Shown piece by piece: positions 40,578-49,591 of a stretch of DNA of 64,000 nt (within the stretch, counting starts at the first letter, position 1; every line of letters starts with the position of its first letter). Below the pieces are notes generated by a model that had not been told where the DNA came from, did no database searches, and saw only the letters and a list, made by a program, of their open reading frames with translations. Origin of the DNA: Sodalis praecaptivus (GTDB lineage Bacteria > Pseudomonadota > Gammaproteobacteria > Enterobacterales > Enterobacteriaceae); the NCBI RefSeq assembly GCF_000517425.1, contig NZ_CP006569.1, positions 2,356,001 through 2,420,000 on the forward strand, read 5' to 3'. The translations under genes and the position numbers were made by a program.

Positions 40578-40919
40578 TCACCGCGCGGGCAGGAAATCGT
40601 CGCGCCTCGGGCTAAACGTGTCGATAAGCACGCTGTTGTCGTCCAGAGCGACCACGCCGTGCACCTGTCCTTTCACCGCGCGATAGGCGTCACCGGCGAC
40701 GAGAACGCGCGCTTCGCCATCAATGGTGACCTCAAAGCGCCCCGCCGCCACATAAGCAATCTGATCGTGGATTTGGTGCTTGTGCGGCGTCCCCACCGCG
40801 CCTTGGGCGAAATGCACGCAGACCATCATCAATTCATCACTCCAGGTCATCACCTTGCGCTTAATGCCCTCGCCCAGCGTTTCCCAAGGGGTTTCCTCAT
40901 CCAGATAGAAAGTTTTCAT
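40578..40919 (-). CDS. kdgF: KdgF, cupin for unsaturated uronate linearisation
   Basis: A 113-residue single-domain cupin. KdgF turns 4,5-unsaturated uronates from pectin or alginate into the open-chain 5-keto-4-deoxyuronate. Cupin motif 1 reads GTPHKHQIHDQIAYVAAGRF, with metal ligands His, His, Gln and a later His in GQVHGVV. The start is the ATG at 40919, with GAGG 8 bases upstream; the frame extends 17 codons further but these are not conserved. It is divergent from kduI, the next enzyme. Confidence 0.87.
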   Translation of the reverse strand: MKTFYLDEETPWETLGEGIKRKVMTWSDELMMVCVHFAQGAVGTPHKHQIHDQIAYVAAGRFEVTIDGEARVLVAGDAYRAVKGQVHGVVALDDNSVLIDTFSPRRDDFLPAR

Positions 40920-41033
40920 AGCACGCCTCATCGTTGTTTTGCGCCGCGGGCGCAAAGGGTATGGCGGCAAGGGTAACCCGAACCCGCCGCGTTCCCCTAA
41001 CCGATCCGCAAAAATGCTTCGCCGCTCTCAAAA

Positions 41034-41052
41034 AATAAAACATTATTTCAAT
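41034..41052. promoter_or_regulatory. KdgR-like operator between kdgF and kduI
   Basis: AATAAAACATTATTTCAAT resembles the imperfect palindrome bound by the pectin regulator KdgR. It sits in the divergent gap, 115 bases from kdgF and 143 from kduI, so it could control both. The assignment rests on the match and context only. Confidence 0.65.
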
Positions 41053-41194
41053 ATTATTGAATTGTCTTCCCGACAGTTTTATGATGAAAACACAATCGCG
41101 GCACAGAGATACTACGCAGCGACCGCCGTTTGCGCTTTCTGCCACCGCGCTTACCGGGCCTATGCCCGCAGATTGCCACGAGAGAGGCTTCACC

Positions 41195-42031
41195 ATGCAG
41201 GTTCGTCAAAGCATTCATAGCGACCACGCCAAACATCTGGATACCGAGGGGCTGCGCCGCGAGTTCCTTATCGAGAATATGTTTGTCGCCGACCAGTACA
41301 CCATGACCTATAGCCATAGTGATCGCATTATCGTCGGCGGCATCCAGCCGGTGACGCAGGCGGTGACCATCGGCGATGAGGTTGGTAAACAGTTAGGCGT
41401 CAGTTATTTCCTGGAGCGTCGGGAATTGGGGGTTATCAATATTGGCGGCCCGGGGAGGGTGGCGGTCGACGGTACCCGTTATGAAATCGAGCATGAAGAA
41501 GCGCTGTATGTCGGCCAAGGCGCGCGAAATATCCGCTTTGAGAGCATTAACGCGGGGCAACCGGCGCTGTTCTATTACAATAGCGCGCCGGCGCATACCA
41601 CCTATCCCAGCCGCAAAATCACCCTGGCCGAGGCCACGCCGCAAACTATTGGTGACAACGTCACTAGCAACCGTCGCACAATCCATAAATTCATCGTGCC
41701 GGATGTGCTACCAACCTGTCAGCTTACGATGGGGTTAACCAAACTGGCGGAGGGCAATTTGTGGAATACCATGCCCTGCCACACCCATGAGCGACGGATG
41801 GAAGTGTATTTCTATTTCAATATGGACCCCGAGACGGCGGTGTTTCACATGATGGGCCAGCCGCAGGAGACCCGCCATGTGATCGTGCGCAACCAGCAGG
41901 CGGTGATTTCACCCAGTTGGTCTATCCACGCCGGCGTCGGCACCAAAAATTATACCTTTATTTGGGGAATGGTCGGCGAAAACCAGGTGTTTGACGATAT
42001 GGATCACCTCTTGGTCAGCGAATTGCGCTAA
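41195..42031 (+). CDS. kduI: KduI, 5-keto-4-deoxyuronate isomerase
   Basis: A cupin-fold, zinc-dependent isomerase of 278 residues (as in E. coli) that converts 5-keto-4-deoxyuronate to 2,5-diketo-3-deoxygluconate. The N-terminus [20 protein letters not shown] is typical. The metal-binding region reads [19 protein letters not shown] start at 41195, with the ribosome site AGAGAGG 7-8 bases before; a longer frame from 41057 is not supported. kduD follows at 76 bases. Confidence 0.96.
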   Translation: MQVRQSIHSDHAKHLDTEGLRREFLIENMFVADQYTMTYSHSDRIIVGGIQPVTQAVTIGDEVGKQLGVSYFLERRELGVINIGGPGRVAVDGTRYEIEHEEALYVGQGARNIRFESINAGQPALFYYNSAPAHTTYPSRKITLAEATPQTIGDNVTSNRRTIHKFIVPDVLPTCQLTMGLTKLAEGNLWNTMPCHTHERRMEVYFYFNMDPETAVFHMMGQPQETRHVIVRNQQAVISPSWSIHAGVGTKNYTFIWGMVGENQVFDDMDHLLVSELR

Positions 42032-42107
42032 TTCCCCCTGCGGCCGACCCGGCTGCAGATGGGTTAATACCGGCGGCCTGCTCGGCCGCGTACACTAAGG
42101 TGGCATT

Positions 42108-42869
42108 ATGATCTTGGAACGTTTTGCATTACAGGGAAAAGTCGCGGTCATTACCGGTTGTGATACCGGACTGGGCCAGGGTATGGCCATCGGGTTGGCG
42201 GAGGCCGGCTGTGATATCGTCGGCGTCAATATCGTTGAGCCTGACGAGACGCTACGACAGGTGGAGACACGCGGCCGTCGCTTTCTTTCCATCAAAGCCG
42301 ATCTGAGCGATACCGCGGTCATCCCGAGGGTTATCGCTCAGGCGGTGGCAGCCTTTGGCCATATCGATATTCTGGTCAACAATGCCGGCATTATTCGCCG
42401 CCAGGATGCCATCGAATTCAGCGAAAAAAATTGGGATGATGTGATGAATCTCAATATCAAGTCGCTGTTTTTTATTGCCCAGGCGGCGGCCCGACAATTT
42501 ATTCAGCAGGGCCGCGGTGGCAAAATCATCAATATCGCCTCGATGCTCTCCTATCAAGGCGGCATACGCGTTCCCTCCTATACGGCGTCAAAAAGCGCCG
42601 TGATGGGGATTACCCGCCTTCTGGCCAATGAATGGGCGCAACACGGCATTAATGTCAACGCGCTGGCGCCAGGGTATATGGCCACCAATAATACCCAGCA
42701 ACTGCGTGAGGATGAAGCCAGAAGCCAAGCGATTCTAGAGCGCATCCCCGCTGGTCGCTGGGGATTGCCCGACGACTTGATGGGGCCGGCGGTATTCCTG
42801 GCGTCGGCGGCGTCGGATTATGTTAACGGCTTCACCCTGGCGGTCGACGGCGGCTGGCTCGCGCGCTAA
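42108..42869 (+). CDS. kduD: KduD, 2-deoxy-D-gluconate 3-dehydrogenase
   Basis: Short-chain dehydrogenase of 253 residues (same as E. coli) that reduces 2,5-diketo-3-deoxygluconate to KDG with NADH. The Rossmann motif is VITGCDTGLGQGMAIGLAEA; catalytic Ser is in NIASMLSYQGG and the Tyr/Lys pair in VPSYTASKSAV. The substrate-pocket NNAG is at VNNAGIIRRQ. It completes the pectin/uronate module kdgF-kduI-kduD; KdgK/KdgA needed to finish are not in this window. Confidence 0.96.
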   Translation: MILERFALQGKVAVITGCDTGLGQGMAIGLAEAGCDIVGVNIVEPDETLRQVETRGRRFLSIKADLSDTAVIPRVIAQAVAAFGHIDILVNNAGIIRRQDAIEFSEKNWDDVMNLNIKSLFFIAQAAARQFIQQGRGGKIINIASMLSYQGGIRVPSYTASKSAVMGITRLLANEWAQHGINVNALAPGYMATNNTQQLREDEARSQAILERIPAGRWGLPDDLMGPAVFLASAASDYVNGFTLAVDGGWLAR

Positions 42870-42925
42870 CCGGCAAGGAAAAGTTACAAGGTAACCTATT
42901 CCCGGCGGCTTCGGATTGTTCTATA

Positions 42926-42941
42926 CTGGACAAATGACCAG
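42926..42941. promoter_or_regulatory. Possible degenerate LexA-like palindrome before ydjM
   Basis: CTGG-N8-CCAG is a perfect 4-8-4 inverted repeat located 22 bases before the ydjM ATG. E. coli ydjM is SOS-regulated by LexA, whose box is CTGT-N8-ACAG, so this has the spacing but differs by one base in each half. It may not be functional. Confidence 0.3.
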
Positions 42942-42962
42942 CCATTTCGCGCCGTGCCGCCT

Positions 42963-43553
42963 ATGACCGCCGAAGGACATTTTATTTTTGCCTTGGCCAG
43001 CACCATTTTAGCCAAGAAAATGGCGCTGACGCCTGCCTTGGCCCAAGGCGATTGGTGGCACATCATCGCCGGTGGCTTGCTGACCTGCCTACTGCCGGAT
43101 ATCGACCACCCCAAATCGGTGCTGGGACAGCGATTGACCTGGCTGTCCGCGCCTATCGCGCGACTGTGCGGTCATCGCGGCTTCACCCATAGCCTGCTGG
43201 CGATCATCGCCGGTATCCTGTTATTTACCCTGCGCCTGCCGCCGCAAAGCGTCATTCCCCTGGATGCATTTCACGCCATGATTATCGGCTATTTAAGCCA
43301 TATCGCGGCGGACATGCTGACCCCGGCCGGCGTGCCGCTACTGTGGCCCTGCCGCTGGCGGTTTCGCCTGCCTATCTTGAGTCCCGCCAAAGGCAACCAG
43401 CTCGAGCGATTGGTCTGTATCGCGGCGCTGATTTTCGCCCTACAGCACCCGGAGGGCGCGCCGCTGGTGCGGCATCCGGCGGTTCCCGAGTCCGTGCAGG
43501 CGCTCTGGCAGCGGGTGCGCGCCAGCCTGTTGCCCACCCCCCTGAGAAAATAG
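42963..43553 (+). CDS. ydjM: YdjM, inner membrane metal-dependent hydrolase-like protein
   Basis: A 196-residue membrane protein of the LexA-binding, inner membrane-associated hydrolase family (DUF457). Starts MTAEGHFIFA as in E. coli YdjM. Conserved polar motifs are LLPDIDHPKSVLGQRL, HRGFTHSLLAI and HIAADMLTPAGVPLLWP, whose Asp/His residues could bind a metal. I use the ATG at 42963 rather than 42954. E. coli ydjM is part of the SOS response. Confidence 0.94.
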   Translation: MTAEGHFIFALASTILAKKMALTPALAQGDWWHIIAGGLLTCLLPDIDHPKSVLGQRLTWLSAPIARLCGHRGFTHSLLAIIAGILLFTLRLPPQSVIPLDAFHAMIIGYLSHIAADMLTPAGVPLLWPCRWRFRLPILSPAKGNQLERLVCIAALIFALQHPEGAPLVRHPAVPESVQALWQRVRASLLPTPLRK

Positions 43554-43890
43554 CGCCGAGCGCGCCGCCGACGGCGCAGGCTATCGTAACGATAGAGAAA
43601 GATTTTCCAGATGTTGCGACCCAGGCGGCGCGCGGGTTGGCGCGGTCATTCCCTCGCATTCATACTGTTATTTGCTGCCAAAACGGGCTTATTTTTCGCC
43701 CGGCGTGATCAACGATATTCCCATAACCGATTGTTTTAGAGAGCAAATAGGGCGCAGCGCCAACATCATTGCGTGCTATTGCCCTAAAAACGGTAGGGGA
43801 AATCTGTTCTATAGTTGATCCAACCGATCCCAAAAGGCGGTGGTAAATCGCTACTTAACCGGTTGTAAACAGTGAGAGGAGCACAAAGCC
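43554..43890. other. katE upstream region
   Basis: About 340 bases without a gene. A possible RpoS-type -10 element (CTATAGT, 43809-43815) lies about 75 bases before the katE ATG; katE of E. coli is strongly RpoS-dependent. No other feature is evident. Confidence 0.35.
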
Positions 43891-46167
43891 ATGTCGACAC
43901 CCAAGGATCCTTCTGAGGCTCAACAACGCCTGTCCCATCCCGCCCCGGCCCCGGATGGCCGGTCTTCTACCCCCGGCCTGGGCAGTCTGGCCCCCGATGA
44001 CGGCAGCCACATGCCGCAGCCTGGCCCTTCCGAGCCGGGGAAACAGCCCACCGCGTCCGGTTCGGCCAAGTTTCCCAACACCACCAACGCTAAACTCGAC
44101 TTGCTGGAGCCTCACCGCAAAAACGGTGAAAACCAGCCCCTGACCACCGATCAGGGAACCAAAATTTCCGATGACCAGAATTCGCTGCGCGCCGGCAAGC
44201 GTGGACCCACGCTGCTGGAAGATTTCATTATGCGTGAGAAGATCACCCATTTTGATCATGAACGCATACCGGAACGTATCGTGCATGCCCGCGGATCCGC
44301 CGCGCACGGCGTTTTTGAGGTCTACCGCCCGCTGACCGAGATCACCAAAGCGGGCTTTCTGCGCGACCCGTCGGTCAAAACGCCGGTGTATGTGCGGTTT
44401 TCCACCGTGCAGGGGTCGCGTGGCTCCGCCGATACGGTACGCGATATCCGCGGTTTTGCGGTGAAGTTTTATACCCAGGAAGGCAATTTCGATCTGGTCG
44501 GCAACAATACGCCGGTGTTTTTCATTCAGGATGCCCATAAATTTCCCGATTTCGTCCATGCGGTGAAACCTGAACCCCACAACGAGATGCCGCAGGGCGG
44601 CACCGCCCACGACAGTTTCTGGGATTATGTTTCGTTACAGCCGGAAACGCTGCATAACGTCTTCTGGGCGATGTCGGACCGCGGGATACCGCGCAGCCTG
44701 CGCACCATGGAAGGCTTTGGCATCCATACGTTCCGCCTGGTGAACGCCGAAGGTCAAAGCACCTTCGTCCGTTTCCATTGGAAACCGGTTGCCGGAAAAG
44801 CGTCGCTGGTATGGGATGAAGCGCAAAAAATTGCCGGTAAAGATCCCGATTTCCACCGCCGCGATCTGTGGGAAGCGATTGAAGCCGGCGACTACCCGGA
44901 ATGGGAACTGGGCTTGCAGCTAATCCCCGAGGAAGATGAACATAAGTTCGACTTCGACTTGCTTGATCCGACCAAGTTGATCCCCGAAGCGCTGGTACCG
45001 GTGGAAATCGTAGGCAAGTTGACCCTTAACCGCAATCCGGATAACTTTTTCGCCGAAACGGAGCAGGTCGCGTTCCATCCCGGTCATGTCGTGCCCGGCA
45101 TTGATTTCAGTAACGATCCTCTGTTACAGGGACGGTTATTTTCCTATACCGACACCCAAATCAGCCGACTCGGCGGCCCCAACTTCCATGAAATTCCCAT
45201 CAACCGCCCCGTGTGTCCTTATCATAATTTCCAACGCGACGGCATGCACCGCCAGGATATCGACACCAATCCGGCGGCCTACGAGCCCAACTCGTTAAAC
45301 GATAACTGGCCGCGCGAAACCGCGCCGGCGGCGGAAAACGGCGGCTTTGAGAGCTACCATGAGCGCATCGACGGCGAGAAAATTCGTCAGCGCAGCGACT
45401 CGTTCAACGAATACTTCGCCCACCCGCGTTTATTCTGGCTTAGCCAAACGCCCGCCGAGCAACAGCACATTATCGACGCATTCAGTTTCGAGTTGGGCAA
45501 AGTCGCCCGGCCCTATATCCGCGAACGGGTGATCGATCTGCTTACCCGGGTGGATGTCGACCTGGCAAGCCAGGTCGCCGCCCGCCTCGGCTACCGTCTG
45601 TCCGACGAGGCGAAAAACATTGCGCCGCCGCCCGCGGTCAACGGCATCACCCGCGATCCCACCCTCAGCCTGTATGCGACCGGCGCCGGCGCGCTCAAGG
45701 GACGACAGGTGGCGCTTCTGGTCAGCGACGGGGTGGACGCCGCCGATGTGCTGGCCGCGATGCAGGCCCTGAAGGCGGAAGGCGTTCACGCCAAGCTGCT
45801 GGCGTCGCATATGGGTAATCTGCTGGCGAGCGACGGCTCCACGCTGCCCATAGACGGTACCATCGAGGGCAATCCGTCGATTACGGTGGATGGCGTTGTG
45901 GTGCCGAACGGCAATCTCGACGCGCTGTTGCTGGACGGCGCGGCGCGCCATTACATCCTGGAAGCCTATAAGCACCTGAAACCCATCGCCCTTAGTGGCG
46001 ACGCCCGGCGGTTTAAACCTCAGTTGGGGCTGAAGGACGGCGATAATGAAGCAGGCATCAGCGAGGACGGGTCGATTAGCGACCCGCTGATGCAGGCGTT
46101 CCTGGCGAGTCTGCGTGAGCATCGCGTTTGGTCTCGGCTGGCTAAAGCGGCCGCGGTGCCCGCCTGA
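43891..46167 (+). CDS. katE: Catalase HPII (large-subunit monofunctional catalase)
   Basis: Large-subunit heme catalase of 758 residues (753 in E. coli) that destroys hydrogen peroxide in stationary phase. The catalytic His is near residue 132 ([11 protein letters not shown]). The distal Asn is in [20 protein letters not shown], and the heme-ligand Tyr in [18 protein letters not shown]. The C-terminal flavodoxin/DJ-1-like domain starts near residue 600 ([17 protein letters not shown]). The N-terminal 75 residues are Pro/Ser-rich, as in HPII. A strong terminator follows. Confidence 0.97.
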   Translation: MSTPKDPSEAQQRLSHPAPAPDGRSSTPGLGSLAPDDGSHMPQPGPSEPGKQPTASGSAKFPNTTNAKLDLLEPHRKNGENQPLTTDQGTKISDDQNSLRAGKRGPTLLEDFIMREKITHFDHERIPERIVHARGSAAHGVFEVYRPLTEITKAGFLRDPSVKTPVYVRFSTVQGSRGSADTVRDIRGFAVKFYTQEGNFDLVGNNTPVFFIQDAHKFPDFVHAVKPEPHNEMPQGGTAHDSFWDYVSLQPETLHNVFWAMSDRGIPRSLRTMEGFGIHTFRLVNAEGQSTFVRFHWKPVAGKASLVWDEAQKIAGKDPDFHRRDLWEAIEAGDYPEWELGLQLIPEEDEHKFDFDLLDPTKLIPEALVPVEIVGKLTLNRNPDNFFAETEQVAFHPGHVVPGIDFSNDPLLQGRLFSYTDTQISRLGGPNFHEIPINRPVCPYHNFQRDGMHRQDIDTNPAAYEPNSLNDNWPRETAPAAENGGFESYHERIDGEKIRQRSDSFNEYFAHPRLFWLSQTPAEQQHIIDAFSFELGKVARPYIRERVIDLLTRVDVDLASQVAARLGYRLSDEAKNIAPPPAVNGITRDPTLSLYATGAGALKGRQVALLVSDGVDAADVLAAMQALKAEGVHAKLLASHMGNLLASDGSTLPIDGTIEGNPSITVDGVVVPNGNLDALLLDGAARHYILEAYKHLKPIALSGDARRFKPQLGLKDGDNEAGISEDGSISDPLMQAFLASLREHRVWSRLAKAAAVPA

Positions 46168-46193
46168 CAAGACGGCAGTAGCAAGGTCTTGCA

Positions 46194-46226
46194 GGGTAAG
46201 CGCCTGGCGCGCTTACCCTTTTTTTT
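46194..46226 (+). terminator. katE terminator
   Basis: A 10-bp perfect stem (GGGTAAGCGC / GCGCTTACCC) with a 5-base loop and eight Ts, 26 bases after the katE stop. Confidence 0.95.
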
Positions 46227-46371
46227 GACCGCAGGCGATGATGTTGCTCGCCGCCATCCCCTCTGGCGGCGGGCGGCGCGCCGCGAATCACTAGGTCTGC
46301 TCGCCCCCCCATGTTAAGCTATGCGCACGGGCCGACATTCGGCGATAGAGTCAGGTGGAGGGCAATCAACG

Positions 46372-46935
46372 ATGAAGATGAATCGTGCCGATCAAATACT
46401 CTCTGCCGCAGAAACGTGCGTGAAGCAAAAAGGGTTTCACAATACGACCGTGCAGGAAATCGCCGTGATGGCGGGTATCAGCACCGGGCTGATTTACCGC
46501 TATTTTAAAGGGAAAAGTGACATCATTGAGGCGCTGGTGAACCAGGTAGTTGAGCGGTTACAGCAAAAAATGAAAGCCGACTCTGTTCTGGAGGGCGATA
46601 GCGCCCGGCTCACGCTCTTCGCGGGCGATACCGTTAACGTCGACACGCGGGACAGTATCGCGCTGATGCTGGCCATCTCGGCGGAAGCCAGCAGAAATGC
46701 CCACGTTCAGCACATCATCCACCGCGCGCATTTGACTTTGCAGGAATATGCCTTTAGCCATTTCAGAGCGCTGCACGCCAACGCCAAAGATAGTGAAATC
46801 CGCACGCGTTTGTATATTTTTTCCTTGATTATTGATGGCGTGATCATGCGTAAAAACGTGAATATCGCCCAGCATAACGCGGCCTTCTGGCCGCTGGTCG
46901 ACGATTTGATCCGCCAAATGAATTCAGGCGCTTAG
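46372..46935 (+). CDS. TetR-family regulator
   Basis: A 187-residue TetR regulator. The helix-turn-helix is in VQEIAVMAGISTGLIYRYFK (about residues 23-42), preceded by ILSAAETCVKQKGFHNTT. The C-terminal ligand domain is of the AcrR/BetI-like type and has no specific assignment. The ATG at 46372 has the ribosome site GGTGGAGGG upstream. It stands alone on the plus strand, between katE and a second, oppositely oriented TetR gene. Its ligand and target are unknown. Confidence 0.88.
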   Translation: MKMNRADQILSAAETCVKQKGFHNTTVQEIAVMAGISTGLIYRYFKGKSDIIEALVNQVVERLQQKMKADSVLEGDSARLTLFAGDTVNVDTRDSIALMLAISAEASRNAHVQHIIHRAHLTLQEYAFSHFRALHANAKDSEIRTRLYIFSLIIDGVIMRKNVNIAQHNAAFWPLVDDLIRQMNSGA

Positions 46936-47042
46936 CGCAAGTCCTTAAGCCAGGCCGTTTGCCCAGCGGTTCGCTGTTTGCCGGGCGATCGCCCCGGCAA
47001 CCTAGCGCCACGTCGGCCAAGCCCCCGCCCCGGACGGTGGCG

Positions 47043-47624
47043 CTAGGCGCGCACCGCCGCTGACAAAAACCGCGTTACCGCCGCGGTGATAGCGCTATCG
47101 ATATCTTCTTCATGAAACGTCCGGCAAACCGCACCGTTGATAAGGGTTAACAGCAGTTCAATGGCCGCGCGGCGTCGGCTTTCGTCCTGTAACGACGTCG
47201 GTGGAGCGTCATGATTGACCAGTGCGTCGATCAGATCCTGTTCTTCCTGACGTAAAATCGATTGAAGAGTAGCGCTGCGCGAGGCTTCGGAGAACGTTTC
47301 AAGCAGTAAAACCCGTTCTCTCGCCGGCCAGTCAGACCAAAAAGGCGATTGAGGGAATAAAATCGCCGCGTAATCGGTCAAAGCGCGTAATTTCTCCGCC
47401 AGCAGGCGATACCATTGCCCGGCGACCTGGCGCACCACCGCATCTATCAGCGCGTCCTTACTGTCAAAATAGCGATAGAGCTGCCCCGCGCTGAGGCCAG
47501 ATTGTTGACTCAGCTCGGCCATGGTCGCGCCGTGGAATCCGGATTGAGCAAAACTTTCTTTTGCGGCCTCAATGATTTGCGCACGACGTTGCCTGTGAAA
47601 GTCCTCACCCGCCCCTTTTCTCAC
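47043..47624 (-). CDS. TetR-family regulator, possible efflux repressor
   Basis: A 193-residue TetR regulator. The N-terminal DNA-binding domain includes IIEAAKESFAQSGFHGATM and the helix-turn-helix LSQQSGLSAGQLYRYFDSK. The C-terminal half is of the family seen near RND pumps. It lies on the same strand as, and about 530 bases downstream from, the RND operon, so it is a candidate repressor of it. That link is inference. It is separated from the pump by a repeat-filled gap. Confidence 0.86.
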   Translation of the reverse strand: MRKGAGEDFHRQRRAQIIEAAKESFAQSGFHGATMAELSQQSGLSAGQLYRYFDSKDALIDAVVRQVAGQWYRLLAEKLRALTDYAAILFPQSPFWSDWPARERVLLLETFSEASRSATLQSILRQEEQDLIDALVNHDAPPTSLQDESRRRAAIELLLTLINGAVCRTFHEEDIDSAITAAVTRFLSAAVRA

Positions 47625-48157
47625 CGCTTTCCCCTTCTAAGCAATAACACCTTGATGTGCAAGGGGGCTATGTTACCTTGCTCCGTGCATAAGAAGAACC
47701 TTCCGGCGCAAGAAATGGCCCTCGTACTCCTGTACGCCCGCGGCCAGCACCCCCGGCCGCATACGCTTTTCCAAGGGGCAACCGGGCGCGCGCGCTGGCG
47801 CGCTGGGTAAAACCCCTTTCGTCCCCCATCCTATCACGGCGCCAAACTGAACCCGCAGCCGCCCTCGGCGACCTGTGAACGCCGCACGGCACGGTGCGGT
47901 GCGGCACGGCACGGCACGGCACGGCACGGCAGCACGATGCATCACAACAGGGCTACGTGGCAACAGGGCAACATGTCACCATGGCTACATAACAGCACGT
48001 CTACATAGCAGTACGGCAACATAACTGCACGGCTACAGGGCAACAGGGCTACATGTCACCATGATTACATAGCCGTACGGCTACAGGGCAGCATGGCCAC
48101 ATCGCAGCACGGCAATATGCCACCGTGGCAGGACGTGGCGCGCCCCGCGCCGTTGCG
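47625..48157. other. Intergenic gap with repeats before the efflux operon end
   Basis: About 530 bases. The first 250 bases have no clear content; from 47885 onward it is tandem-repeat sequence (see separate entry). The open frames read through the repeats on the minus strand (47668-47963) are low-complexity artefacts. Confidence 0.5.
47885..48125. repeat. Pentamer run and degenerate ~80-bp repeat
   Basis: Two repeat types adjoin. From 47885 to about 47932 is a run of the 5-base unit GGCAC with a few changes. From 47951 on, a 50-base segment (47951-48000) recurs at 48031-48080 with about 80% identity; both include CATGTCACCATG. A third partial copy follows near 48081. Short units such as GGCTACA and GGCAACA recur throughout. 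No gene or phage-like element is seen. Confidence 0.8.
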
Positions 48158-49591
48158 TTAAAGCGCTAATTTTGATTCCGCCAGCGCCGTCCCGCCCCCC
48201 ATCACTTTATACAGCGTGATCAGATTTTGATAATACGCCAGTTGGGTACTGACTAATTCGGTTCTGGCGCTGTAGAGTTCCCGCTGGGCATCGAGCGCGT
48301 TCAAATAGGTGTCGACGCCGTTTTGATAACGCAAATCGGCCAGATGATAATAGCGCCCGGCCGCGGCGACATAGTCCGTATGGCCCGTTAGCTGCGCGTG
48401 AATCGTGCCGCGGCGCGCCAGCGCGTCAGCCACTTCCTGGAACGCGGTCTGTACCGCTTTTTCATAGGTCGCAACGTAAAGCTCTTTTTGCGCGCGGGTG
48501 TAATTCAGCTGCGCGGTATTGTAGCCGCCGGTGAATAACGGCAGCGAGACGCTAGGTGAAAAGGACCAGATGCCCGCACCGTGTTTGAACAATGAAGACA
48601 GCGCATTGCTGCCCACCCCGGCTGACGTCGTCAGGGAAATAGATGGGAAGAAATTGGCCCGCGCCGCGCCGATACTGGCGTTTGCCGCCTTCAAATTGTG
48701 CTCCGCTTCCAGGACATCCGGCCGGTTTAGCAATACCTGCGATGAAATGTCGGCGGGCATTTCACTTAGCGCGCCAGACAGCTGCTCAATGCCGTTCGGC
48801 AGCCACGCGTCCGGCACGCGCTGGCCCACCACCAGGTCCAGCGCGTTCTTATCCTGCGCCACGCTGGTTTGATAGCTGGCGATATCGGCCATAGCGGATT
48901 GATAGGTGGTTTCAGCCGACGCCACATCGACCCCGGAGACGATGCCGTGCTGCAATTTTTTTTGCGTGACCTCAAGGGATTGGCGCGCGCTTTGCGCCGT
49001 TTGCTGCGCAATCGCCAGGTTGCTTTGATCGGCGGCGAGCGCCAGCCAGTAATACACCGTATTGTACAGCACGGTTAAGCGGGTACTGCGCGCACCCGCC
49101 AGCGTGCCGAGGTAGGTTTCATACTGTTCCCGCGTCAAGCTCTGGTTTTTGCCGAACAAATCCAGCTCAAAGGAGCTGATGCTCCCCTCCGCCTGGGTGC
49201 TTTGGCTTATCGCCGTCTGGTTGCCCTCGCCGGTGAGCGCGCGGGAGCGGGTCCCTGACAGCTCCGCATCAACGGTGGGGAACAGATTTGATCGTTCTTC
49301 ACCATATTGCGCTTTAGCCGCTTTAACATCGGCTACGGCTTCGCGCAAATCGCGGCTGCTGTTCAACGCCATAGCGACGGTCTGACGCAACCGGTCATCC
49401 AGAATGTAGTCCCGCCAGGCGATGTCGCGATAATTGCTGCCTGGCGCGTGGCCGAGCGAAGCATAAGCGCCGCCGGTTGGCAACCTGTCCGGCACCGGCG
49501 CCGCCGGGCGCGTATAGTGGGGATCCAGCGATAAACAGCCGCTCAGCAGCAGGGGCGCCACCATGATAATTCGTCTTGCTAACATGTTCAT
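48158..49591 (-). CDS. Outer membrane efflux lipoprotein, OprM/NodT family
   Basis: The outer membrane channel of a tripartite RND pump, 477 residues. The signal peptide ends at the lipobox LLLSGC. The body has two OEP (TolC-like) repeats rich in coiled coil (KAAKAQYGEERSNLFPTV; VASAETTYQSAMADIASYQ). It overlaps the RND gene by 4 bases (ATGA), so translation is coupled. Having its own channel makes this pump independent of TolC, as in MexAB-OprM. Confidence 0.93.
   Translation of the reverse strand: MNMLARRIIMVAPLLLSGCLSLDPHYTRPAAPVPDRLPTGGAYASLGHAPGSNYRDIAWRDYILDDRLRQTVAMALNSSRDLREAVADVKAAKAQYGEERSNLFPTVDAELSGTRSRALTGEGNQTAISQSTQAEGSISSFELDLFGKNQSLTREQYETYLGTLAGARSTRLTVLYNTVYYWLALAADQSNLAIAQQTAQSARQSLEVTQKKLQHGIVSGVDVASAETTYQSAMADIASYQTSVAQDKNALDLVVGQRVPDAWLPNGIEQLSGALSEMPADISSQVLLNRPDVLEAEHNLKAANASIGAARANFFPSISLTTSAGVGSNALSSLFKHGAGIWSFSPSVSLPLFTGGYNTAQLNYTRAQKELYVATYEKAVQTAFQEVADALARRGTIHAQLTGHTDYVAAAGRYYHLADLRYQNGVDTYLNALDAQRELYSARTELVSTQLAYYQNLITLYKVMGGGTALAESKLAL

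Noticed and set aside
41057-41194. Longer kduI start at 41057
   Set aside because: The added 46 residues are not part of KduI; the ATG at 41195 has a good ribosome site.
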